Source: Zhengitettix transpicula
Taxonomy: Eukaryota; Arthropoda; Insecta; Orthoptera; Tetrigidae
Reading direction: 5' to 3'
DNA length: 64,000 nt
NCBI GenBank assembly: GCA_037074705.1
Contig: CM073594.1
Span: forward strand, 18,924,307-18,988,306
A program made the position numbers and the translations under genes. Of this stretch, positions 23,894 through 35,180 are shown one piece after another. The notes beneath the pieces are model-generated. The model searched no databases. It worked only from the letters and a program-made list of their open reading frames with translations, and had not been told where the DNA came from. Position 1 is the first letter of the stretch, and every line of letters starts with the position of its first letter.

Positions 23894-24003
23894 TGATTGG
23901 AAGCTTTAATCTCCCTTATAAGTCGCAAACCTCGACGGTGATGAGTAAAGTAAGTGTCAACATGCTTCCAAACTTTACAAAATTTAAAATTAATAAAATT
24001 TAC

Positions 24004-24157
24004 GTCTGATTGAAAAGTAAGATAGCCAATACAGACAGAAAAGGGGTAATATAAATACCACACAAAGTTTCTGGGATCCTTGTGCCTTTCGTCAGGTGCT
24101 AAGAAGAGCCTAGAGAAACACAACTGCACTGGTTAGTTGACAAACACTCAAAAGCGA
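24004..24157 (+). mobile_element. Palindromic MITE, family B, copy 4 (left half only)
   Basis: 'gtctgattgaaaagtaagat', 'agccaatacagacag', 'taatataaataccacacaaa', 'gtttctgggatccttgtgcc' and 'gtgctaagaagagcctagag' lead to 'caactgcactggttagttga' and 'cactcaaaag', then the match ends. The right arm is missing. Confidence 0.8.
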
Positions 24158-24590
24158 CGAAAACGCAACGACAATGGGAGAGCCGAAGGATTATTTTCTA
24201 TCAAACGTAATTTTTTTTCATTGTAATGACATTGGTGTTGTAACTATGCTGCTTCATTGTATGTAATTAGAAAAAGATGGAAAAGAATTAGGATTACATT
24301 AAGATGAACAATAACAAAAAATTAAAGTTTATTTTATTTTTCCTGTTATTTTCTTTTCTTGGATTGTTATTTCTTACCGTGTTATTTCCATCCTCGATTT
24401 TACGATCCCCGTCGCGTCTTCTACAGTTTCACATCTCTCTCATTTGGAATACCGACTGGGTAATTTTCTTGTCTTTCCACATTTACTTGCATTCTGTTTG
24501 AAAATTGGAACTGGACTTTTCACAGACAATTCCAATGGTACATTTGCAACCAGAGCTAAAAAATTAGTGGCGAAATATATTTATATATAT

Positions 24591-25579
24591 TGTAATGCCA
24601 ATTAATTAGGACGTTAATTGTTTGAGAAATCTATTATTGCGGCGGGAGCGTCCATAGCGACAATGTAGCCCAGCTCTGTTGCTTTGTCGGAAGGTCAAAA
24701 TATCGTACGCGCGCTAAAACTCGAGACGAGGACAGTTCAGTTGGTAATCAGAATTTAACAGAGTTGGTTGGTACCTGGACATTTCGGAGGACGGAACAAG
24801 TGATACCAGAGCAGAGACTAGCCGTCGTGTATTGTATTACCATTAAACAAAGTTGTGAGTTGAGGACAAAGTAAAACATTCACGAAAGAATTACATAGAA
24901 AATTGCTAAGTAAAAGTAGTTTTACGTCAATAGCAAGCCAGAAATAGTAAAATTGCAGTTTAAGTCCAAAGCAGTAAAGACTAGCAGAATTCACCTAAGG
25001 CAAGCAGTCAACAGACAGCTGAAAAAAAAAAGGGGAGGTTCATCCGAGTTCCTGACATCCCATAAATTTTGACTAGAATCAGTGTAAAATCTGGCAATAG
25101 TGTATTTTCGAAAACGAAAGGGATGCTGGAACCAACTGGACAGATGTGAGCAACAAAATACAAAATAATTATTTATGTAAACGCAATTAAAAGATAGAAG
25201 TCAGATTTCGTTCTCCTTTTAAATTGTTAATAAGAGTTAATCTCTTTACTTTTTAATTTCGTTCTATTTTAATTGTCAAGCTAATTTCTTTTCTTTTAGT
25301 CAGCGTCTTGTTTAGGTGGATGTGATTTGGTTGTTAATAAGATTTTTAAATATAATTGATGTGTCCATTATAAAACCCAGTGAAGACCTTGAGAATTTAA
25401 TATTTTAAATTTTTTAATTGTTTTTAAATTATTGCCAAAAAATAAATAAATATTGTTTGTAAATTTGATTAATTCTTTTATTTAATTAACGCCTTCTAGT
25501 TAATTATTACGTTAATAGCTTCAACGAGAGGCAAATTCTTTAAACTCAATTAAACGACGTATTAATTGTGAATATTACA
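24591..25579 (+). mobile_element. Candidate solo LTR (989 bp)
   Basis: The segment begins TGTAATGCCAATTAATTAGG and ends AATTGTGAATATTACA, so it has the TG...CA ends of an LTR with a six-base inverted repeat (TGTAAT/ATTACA). Inside are a 'gcgctaaaactcgagacgag' and 'gacagttcagttgg' region typical of an LTR transcription start, and AATAAA repeats near 25441. The four bases outside are 'atat' and 'atac', an imperfect target duplication. No second copy, primer-binding site or gag-pol was seen, so a DNA element with short inverted ends remains possible. Confidence 0.4.
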
Positions 25580-25925
25580 ATACGTATATATATATATATA
25601 TATTGTTCAGAATTTGAGATTCTGATTATGTATAACTGAGTCCCGGATTCATTATAGAAGGTAGAAACGATCCTTGTCTCTTCTCCCTAAGTGCCGAAAA
25701 CCCTTCGTCATATCACAAACTGTCCCTGGAACTTGTCCAATTCCCGCATCCATAGTGACCTCAATATTCCATACATCCACCAAGCAATAACCAAACACAT
25801 ACTTTTTCAACATAAAAAAAAGACATAATTAACCCCACACCCGTTAATATCCAATATAGCTGCCAGCATCGCCGATTAAAATGACAGAGACCCCGGAGAC
25901 CAAATTAATTAATCTAATAAATAAA

Positions 25926-26552
25926 GCAGAGTGTTTGTTTGTATATATGTTTGTATGTTCCTTATACAAATCTAGACCGGTGGAGCAAAATTCACTAAAT
26001 TTCGTACACGTGTTCTTTACGTTCAGGAAACAAACACAGTCGGGGTGAGACGCGTCTACCACGCCCAGGATCGGGGGGTGGAAATATATAAACATGCTAA
26101 GACAGCCGATATTTGAGTGGCATAAATATTTTTTGGGGTCAACGAGATGTGATGTGTATAATTTCAACCCCTTACAGCATTGGAAAGGAGGAACGTTAGG
26201 GGTGGGGGTCGAAGGGCGTTACAATAAAATAACGCGAATACAACCGAGATTGGAATCAAATCCAGTGTAATGGATGTCGATGAGTGTAATTATGACATTC
26301 AATTGGCCATTTAAACCCCACGGAATTTTTCAAACATGGTAAATTTTTTCCTGGAATAAATATTTGTCGGGGTCAATCACGTTGATATTATTTCTATCAA
26401 TCTTGTTTGTAAAATTTCAACCCCTTTCAGCATGGTAGGGGAGCACCCTTAGGGATGGGGGTAGAGGGGCGTTTCATATAATTAACGCAAAAACAACCGA
26501 GATACGAGTCAAATTCGGGGGTTATGGATATACGACATCCCGGGCAACGCCA
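25926..26552 (+). repeat. Interspersed repeat, family D, copy 2
   Basis: Shares the block order of 2868-3500: 'gtatgttcc', 'ggagcaaaattcactaaatt', 'tcgtacacgtgttct', 'cacagtcggggtgagacgc', 'caacccctttcagcatgg' and the end 'catcccgggcaacgcc'. A (TA)n run follows at about 26575-26600. It lies about 340 bp upstream of the first identified epimerase exon. Confidence 0.7.
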
Positions 26553-26890
26553 ATAAAAAAATATAAGTACAGGATATATATATATATATATATATATAGT
26601 ATAACATGTACAATTATCACTACTGTAAAATCTTTAGATGAATTTAAAAAAAAGTGTTCAATTTTAATCCGTGTCTGTGGCAAGGAACGAACACATTTCT
26701 CTGCTCGTTTAAGTTTTATTAATTTTTCCTCTGAAATGATTTCTCAACACGGCTCGAGCTTGTTAATAGAATTTTTACTGTTTATGCCGTTGCGACCGCA
26801 ACAATATCTTTAGTTTTGGCTGTGTAGTAATAGCAAGCATTTCCCTGCCCCCTTCGCCTCATGAACTAATGTTGTTTTCTTCCGTTTCAG

Positions 26891-29800
26891 TAAGCAGGCG
26901 ATATTCGACGGCAAGAAGCCCATCAGAGGCGGCATTCCCTTTGTGTTCCGTAAGTACCGACACATCGCATCTCAGCTTCTTGTACAGCAGTTGGTCTGAC
27001 TGCAGGCGCCTTGCGATCGACTGCGCGGGGGTGTTTGCTGGGGAGCTTAAGCCACAGTGTCGCGGGTCCGATTCTGACCATCAAATTGCAAATTAAATTC
27101 AGTTCCAGTGTTAATTTATGAGAGAATTGTCTCAATAGGCAGTTCCGACTGTCACGGGCCGCGGTGTCGTCGTAGTTTCCAAGACCACGCACGCATGTCA
27201 GAGTTGAATAATCACTTTGAGGGTAGTTGTCATAACCTCGCCAAGGGCGACAACGGTGGACGCCATCTGGTTTTATCGAGCGGCAAGAGGGGTCTTTGGG
27301 AATCTGTGTTGCTAATTGGCTGACGGGCGGCAAAACAAAGCAGGGGGCGGCAACACGTAATGGCTGATTGATAACCACTGCAGCTGTGCGTCGAAAATTC
27401 GCCATTCCTCCTTGCCCGTCCCCTCTCGGCGTTCTTGGCCGAGGCTCTGTGCTCGCAGAATTCTCAACTTATCGCGCCGAGTTAGTTTGTTTGGTCTGAT
27501 GATCTGTTGTTCCCGCTGGTCTAAGTCATCAGTCAAGTTGTGTGTGCTGGGGAACATAACTACGTACAAAATGGCGAAGACAGTTTGTTCCTGAGGAGGA
27601 CTATTGTTGAATACACTAATGTCATATCCATGAGAGTGATTCCATTTTTACCATCAGTCAAAGCTCAAACAAGATTGAAGGGAAAACAACCGAACTAGAT
27701 ACAGTTCCCTGTCACATCCTTCCTAGCGTTCAAAAAACCGTTTCTAATTGGTGGGTGTGAAGAAGTTTGTACGAGGAAGGGCGTCCACCACTTGAGTTCA
27801 CTATTCCAGAAATAAAGTCCACAATATGTTGTAGTCTTCAGCGATTCAAATTGCACGGACTATAAATATACGTTATTATTACACCGTTTGAGTGTAAAAT
27901 AAATATCTCCCTAGTAGAATGCTCTTCAATCAAGATAATGCACGGCTACACACCTGTGCAGGTAATTGTCGTATTGAAGGTCGAACTGTCGCCGCAGCCA
28001 CCTTTTTTTTTTCTATTCCCTAACCTAAAAAAAAAAGGAGGAGGGGCATGCTTGAAAAAAAAAATCTCGTTAGATCATTGCAGAAACGCCCACTTTAAGT
28101 AAAAATTCTATGAAGTGGCAGCGCTTAAAAAAATTAAAGTGTAGCACAGAGACGGAAGGTAGTGAACAAACGATATACTCTTTGCGAGAAATCTAAATTA
28201 TATGTCGTTGCGAATGTCTGGAATAGAGACGAAGGACGTTGATGTGGGTTTTCCGTTACATTATTTATTAAGTTAAAAATGAAACGGTGTTATAGATAAA
28301 ATTCTCGTTTTTTTTTAGGGTAATCCACGTTGGGCAACTCCCCTTTAATAGCATAGGAACGGATGCGGAAAGGTAGAGGAAGGTAGCCAAGGGTTAACTA
28401 GGGCCCCCGGGCTATGTTTTAAGGATCCTACCCGGCATTCGCCTAAAGAAATGCAGGGAAAACCCTAGAAAAACCTGCATCGGGTAGGTCGGACATTGGG
28501 TACTTGTCCCACGCCCTTCCGATAGCGGGAGAGGAGTTTTCTGTGGGAACGCAGCATTCCCTTCTCCGTGCCTCGACCAGTTTAGGAGACAGCTGGCTGA
28601 CTATTCCAATGGGAATAGCGAACAACTCTTACCGTATGCCCAAGGTCTGCGACCCCGGAACATACACCTCTCAGAACAGGCCGACGTGCCTCGGCTTGTG
28701 GGAACCTTAGTTCAAAAACGGAGAGGAAAAGGAATCCCCAAAGGTAGCCCCTTCGTATCTCTCCTAAAAGGTTCTGCCTGCGAGAGAACATCCCTCGCAG
28801 GTTACCTGCGAAAGAATCCTCTCGCAGGCTTTACGATTGATGCCTGCGAGATTTCAACCCGGTCCAACTGTTTGTTGAATAACAACGTTTCTACTGCAAG
28901 CTCAGCCATCGTCATTAGGTTAACTGTTAGTAACGTTGTTATTCAACAAAACAGTTGGCCCGGGTTGAGACCCGAGAATTTTATCTTGAACTGATTCACC
29001 GCCGCTCTCTATTATGAAACGGTGCTGTTTATTACCTCAATTTAATTATGAAAAATTCCCTTGTCAGCTTCGTTTTTTTTATTATTATTATTTTAAATTA
29101 TCGTTCCATCTACCTAAAATTACTAGGCCTTCGAATTCCTTCCATTCGGTGTTCTTTGCTCCGTATAAGATTTGAGTAGTCCTGCTCTCTCCCTCTTTTT
29201 CTATTAATAATCCCCGCCATAATTACTCCGCTTGTCCATTCCTACGATCAGGCACACGTTTTCCGGTGATTCTACCTATTTTGTATTGTATTTTGTTTTT
29301 TGTTGTATTACATTATTGGCCTCACTGGAACTCGCTAATTTCAAATTCGTCATAACGAAAATAATTCATTCATACTGGTTATAAAATTAAGAGTATATAC
29401 AGTTCATAATACGCAAGGTAGCCAAATACAGGCAAAATTAAGAGTATATACAGTTCATAATACGCAAGGTAGCCAAATACAGACAAAATAAGAGTATATA
29501 CAGTTCATAATACACAAGGTAGCCAAATACAGGCAAAATTAAGAGTATATACAGTTCATAATACGCAAGGTAGCCAAATACAGACAAAATAAGAGTATAT
29601 ACAGTTCATAATACACAAGGTAGCCAAATACAGACAAAATAAGTGATAATATAAATACCACACAACGTTTCTGGGATCCTTGTCCTACTAGGCTCTTCTT
29701 AGCGCCTGAAGAAGAGGACAAGGATCCCAGAAACGTTGTGTGGTATTTATATTGTCACTTATTTTGTCTGTCCTTATTATTAATTTTCAATGAGAAATAT

Positions 29801-32800
29801 ATTTTTTTCCCAGTCCGTTGCCTTAGGCTTCAATTCCCGATCTAAACTATTTTATTCTGGTTCTCCTCTCAAAATCTGATATGTGAACCAAAAACATTGA
29901 TTCTCATTTATTCTAGTTTATCCAAGCGTGGACTTTTGTATCGTTTATAAATTAATGTTGAAATTCTGCAGATAATCGTACAATTGTCGTCGAGGTATGT
30001 CGTTGAAGTTCTGTCTTCACTGAACTGTGTTTAATTAATTGCCCGCCCGTATCTGTCAGGAAAAAAAAGAAATTGTTCCAAATGGCTTGATTGTTCTGTT
30101 AACCCCGGCGAGGATCAAGTTACAACTATGAGGAACTTTAAGAGTTCTTCAAGGTATGATGGCATCGACTAATCTGATGTACACGGCTGCATTTTCCTTT
30201 CGCCAAATTTATTCTAATTGGTTGCCTTCATTTATTTGCACGGCTAAACAATTCACCAAGATCTCCCGACACTACGTTTCGAGGCTTAACGTACAAGTTC
30301 CAGTGGCGGGGAAATGAGTGTTGAAAGCGTTGACCCCCCTTCAGATGGCTCGTAAATTATATTAATAGTGCGATTGCTACGGGCGCTCGGGCTTGTAAAA
30401 CAAAGAACTTTATTATCTGCGTTCCTCTGGTAAGTAAGTGGTGAGTCTAGACGGACCAAGGTCGACGTCTTCTGCGGACAAACGTATTTTATTGTAACCG
30501 TAAACACTACTCACGTAGTATTAATTGCTGCTGCGACCACTAGTAATGTGTTCCACACATCACAGAGAATTAATTTTTACTGCCACTGTAAAAGTTACAA
30601 AGGGAGAAAACTATTTCAAAAGTTACATTTGATTGATACAGAGGTTCCTTACTTCAAATCTCGTGGTGTCTTAGTATTTCCAGTGGTGGTTGTAGCAATT
30701 GCTTTTTATGGTGTTTTCATAGGCACACGTAAAACCTGATAAATTGAAAGATTTCATGGCCTTAACCACTTATATTTACTTGGTTTTTTGAGTTTGTCAC
30801 CTTGTTTGTGCGGTGCGTCGTTTTTTAATCGCCTAACGAAATAAATAAGAATTTTAGAAAACGATGTGTGTTATTTTTTTTAATCACCTAATTTTGTCTG
30901 TTCTTCGGCTATTTATTTATATAATTAGTTCACTTTTTTAGTGAACGTCAGTCGTATGCCTAGTTTAATATCATCAGTCTTGTATCTGTATGTACTCACA
31001 GCGACCAATAAACTCCATATACTTCAGACTAATTTACCAATTTAATGATTACCGTTATGTGCCTTAATAAAATATTGAGATATTCGACTTTGAACGACAT
31101 TACAATTTAATTAATGCTCTATATATAAAAATTCTGGTGGGTACTGAATATTACCCTTCTTTTGCTTATGATAAATAAATAACTTCTCTTGAAACAAATA
31201 TAATTGCAAAATCGCCAACCTTTGTTATACGGCCATATTAACTCTCTAAATCACGTAAATATTGTGCGTTCTGGTGACAGGTGATGGCCATAAGCCATTT
31301 CAATCAGCTTCCTGCTGGTGACCTCAGGTCTCCCCCCCCCCCACTTCCCCTATTTACCTTTGTCCTTACATTCTGTTTTAATGAATTATATATGGTCTCT
31401 CTGGCCGTCCTTTTATAGCTTCTTTCTCTCTCACTAGATTATTCTTTTGTTCGCTATTCCCATTGGAATAATCGGCCAGCTGCCTCCTAAACTGGTCGAG
31501 GCACGGAGAAGGGAATGCTGCGTCCCCACAGCAAACTCCTCTGCCCGCTATCGGAAGGGCGTGGGACAAGTACCCAATGCCCGGCCTACCCGATGCAGGT
31601 TTTTCTAGGGTTTTCCCTGCATTTCTTTAGGCGAATGCCGGGTAGGATCCTTAAACCATAGCCCGGGGGCCCTAGTTAACTCTTGGCTACCTTCCTCTAC
31701 CCTTCCGCATCCCCCCTTTCAAATCTCTTCCTGTGCCAGTAAAGGGGAGTTGCCCAACGTGGATTACCCTCATGTAGCCTGTTGCCCTAAAAAAATCTAC
31801 CCTTCCGCATCCCCCCTTTCAAATCCCTTCCTATTCTATTAAAGGGGAGTTGCCCAACGTGGATTGCCCTCATGTAGCCTGTTGCCCTAAAAAAAAGCGT
31901 CACCGTGGTTGTCCATTTCGCTCTATATTATTACTGACAATTGGGTTAAAGAACGTAGCTGTCGAAACGTTGGATATTTTGCAAACGATCCCCCTCCGTG
32001 TTGAAACTCGAGAATTGTTTCAAATTAATCGGAAATATTTCAAAGGAAAAATATGGTTTCACACGTATATTTACGTTATGGTAAACCCTGCACATCATAT
32101 GTTGCATATAAGAAAAGACGTTACTGAATGTCTGGGAATAATTATTTACGGCATAAATATTTTTTTTTTTTTTGCGTTTGAGATTTGCAACATTTGTATT
32201 GACCGTGTTCCGTACATTCCCTGAATGATGTGTCCGTGGAGGAATATAGTCGAAATTTTCAATACTCACACGAAAATAATTAAAAGAAATTGTCTCCGTA
32301 TTTTCTCAACTCATCAAAATAACATAGAATGCCCCCCCTACATGTCTCTCTCTCTTAATAATCATTGGATAAACCTATTGCACCACGTTGTTTTTTTAAA
32401 CCCCCTACACAAGGCAAGAGGTGATCATGTTCCATGATCAAATTATCGTAGAATGTCTGAAGGCTTGGCGCAGTGGCCGGCTAAAATCTAGTTCAAACTG
32501 TTGTCGGGTGGAGCCTAAGTGATATCGGATGTCCGAGCAGAGTTGCAAAATTCTTTGGTCTTTATCTTCTGATTCCGTTCCCCTCTTTTCTCCATCAGAG
32601 AAATGACGAGGCGAAAAGTTGAAGGTGAAACAAAAAGACAGGAATGGACGTCAACGGTAAGAAGAAGAAGAAAGAAAAAAAAGAGAGACCGTCTCGGATC
32701 CGGAGTTGTACAATTCTAATAACTTTACCGTGTTATATCGCTTATTGTCACTGGCTAATGACGATTCTCTCTCTCTCTCTCTCTCTAATCATTTTTCATA

Positions 32801-35131
32801 CCTTAATGGCTTCGGAGCAGGGCTACTAGAATGCGGAATTATTAAGAACGCGGAAATGGCGTTAATATTAAAGTGTCACGTGGGCAGCTGCCAATTCCAA
32901 ATAAAGAAATAATACACTAATGAACGAATCATTTGAAAGACTTACAAAATGTCAGCAAGGTGGCGAAGTTAATGTGGTTCACGTACTCCTTGTCAGCAGC
33001 GCTGTGATAGAATAAGTCAATCTATAGGCAAAATAATTAAGAACTTTTATATGATGTAGAAAAAGTTTACCACATCATATAATGTGATGGATATCAACTT
33101 AAACATTTGAATAAAAAAACACCTAATAAATCAATTTTTAATCATGACATTCAGGAAAATAAAATATAGCATGTATAAATTAAATTACTCTTAGATATGT
33201 GTGTGTGTGTGTGGAGAAATGAAAAACCTTCCCTAAACTAACTTGTTGATTATAAACACGACAAAATACTATGCACTGGTTATCATTTACTATACATTAC
33301 TGCTTCAATTCAATTAATTACTCACAGACACTATCAACATTTTTGAAACCCAGTTTAGATTACTTAATTCATATATATTAAAAATTACTATTAATTTTGT
33401 TGATTAAAATAAAATAATGCATCATTTTTATAAAGCCTCTTTTAAAATTTCTAACTACGACACCAAGTCTTAAGAAAATAACGATTTACTCCTTGAATGA
33501 TTTTCAAGAGATCAACGCTAACACATAATTGTGTGATGTGCATAACTGGCTTGCCTATTGCTAGTAAGAAACTACTGTAGGTAAATAATTTTAATTTTGG
33601 AAAGTGTTCTCAACGTTGATCTTCATTCTCACATATGCAGAGATTTAAAGAGTTATTTAAATAAGATCTGTATATACATTCAACTCTTTCGTTACACAAA
33701 ATATTTCTTCATAATTGTCGTGTCACCACAACTAGTTGTCATTCTTACAATAGATAATTAAAATGGCAATAAGTCAGAAAGAAATTGATAACAAAGCAAT
33801 TAATACAATGACAATATTTTTTTACAACGTTTCATCCCCAAAAAAACATTAATTGCGTACATTAAAAAATTGTGAAACATCAAACATTTTTGTAATGAAG
33901 TGGAGTATTATGAATCTAAAAGTTGAAGGAAATATTTTTAAACATGTGTTAGCAAAATCTGTTGTATAAAATTAAAATGCACCCATTTCTGACTTCTTTG
34001 TTGACACAACACTCAATCCAGGTGATGAACTCAAAAGCAATTGGATTGCAGAAACGCTGTGTGATATTTATATTAACACTTAATTTTGTCTTTTAATTGG
34101 CTACTTCTTCATCTAAAACTGATTTGTATCTTCAATTAATATATTCCAAAAATTAATATTATATAAATAAATTTTCAGTAAGTATTTTTTTTTGCTTATG
34201 ACTTTTTTAAGAATTAATTGTAACATTTACATATGTCAGATAATTGTAATTGTCATTCTTTTCCACCTAATCAATTGAGGGATGCATCTGAACTGTCAGC
34301 TAAAATGTGGAGATGTCACAACACTTTTTGCCTAGGATTCGCGGAGAGATTAAATTTATACCAATCTGACAGGTGTTAATCCTGGGTGTTTAATATACAT
34401 GTGATTTACAATTTATGTAAAACTTGTTTTAAATAGCTCTCAAAACAGTTATCATTGTGTTTTATTTTATTTTTATGTTTTGTAATTCCAGCACAATTTG
34501 GACCTTGGAGCTTTGGGCCACAGCATGGCTTTGCCAGGATCATCCGTTGGAACTTAGAAAAGGCACCTGAACGCTTGCCCAGTGGTGACGTTGAAGCGAT
34601 TTTTTCGATTATGGATAGTGAATTCACTAGATCAATGTGGAACTACCCGTCAGTAACTTTCTTCTTACTTCATAAAAAAAATTTAATGACATATATATAC
34701 ATAAAATATTAATATACTTTATAAACATTAATGTAAATATTACTTTTTACCTTACTTCTGCATATATTGTGATTTTCACTTTCTTATCAAAATGGAAAAG
34801 TCAAATATTCTCACTACTCTTTTAGTTTTTCTTTCCTTCAAGGCTTTAGTCCCACTTTCTCTCTTTTTTCCATACCTCTATATATGAGACAGCATATCCA
34901 ACTTACCATTGAAATCAACAGTTGGTCCAGTCGGGCTATGCTGTCTCTCTCTCCTATCCTAATGTGTTTTGTATTATATATATAAATCAAAAAAGGAAAC
35001 AAATTGAATAACTCATTTGATAGCAATGGGGGACTGTTAATCTACCTTAAATTGACAGCTGGCGTAGTCATCCGAGACAAAATAAAATATCAAAAAACTA
35101 CGCCATCTCTTTCCTATCCAAATTAATTTTA

Positions 35132-35180
<49 letters not shown>

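Noticed and set aside
27020..27075. Possible tRNA or SINE B box near 27062
   Set aside because: No A box at the right distance and no cloverleaf can be drawn.
26923..27405. 160-codon frame on the - strand overlapping the epimerase exon
   Set aside because: It is antisense to a real exon in a GC-rich patch. The translation looks random and no domain is visible.
32460..32500. A-box-like tggcgcagtgg
   Set aside because: There is no matching B box, so a Pol III gene or SINE is not supported.
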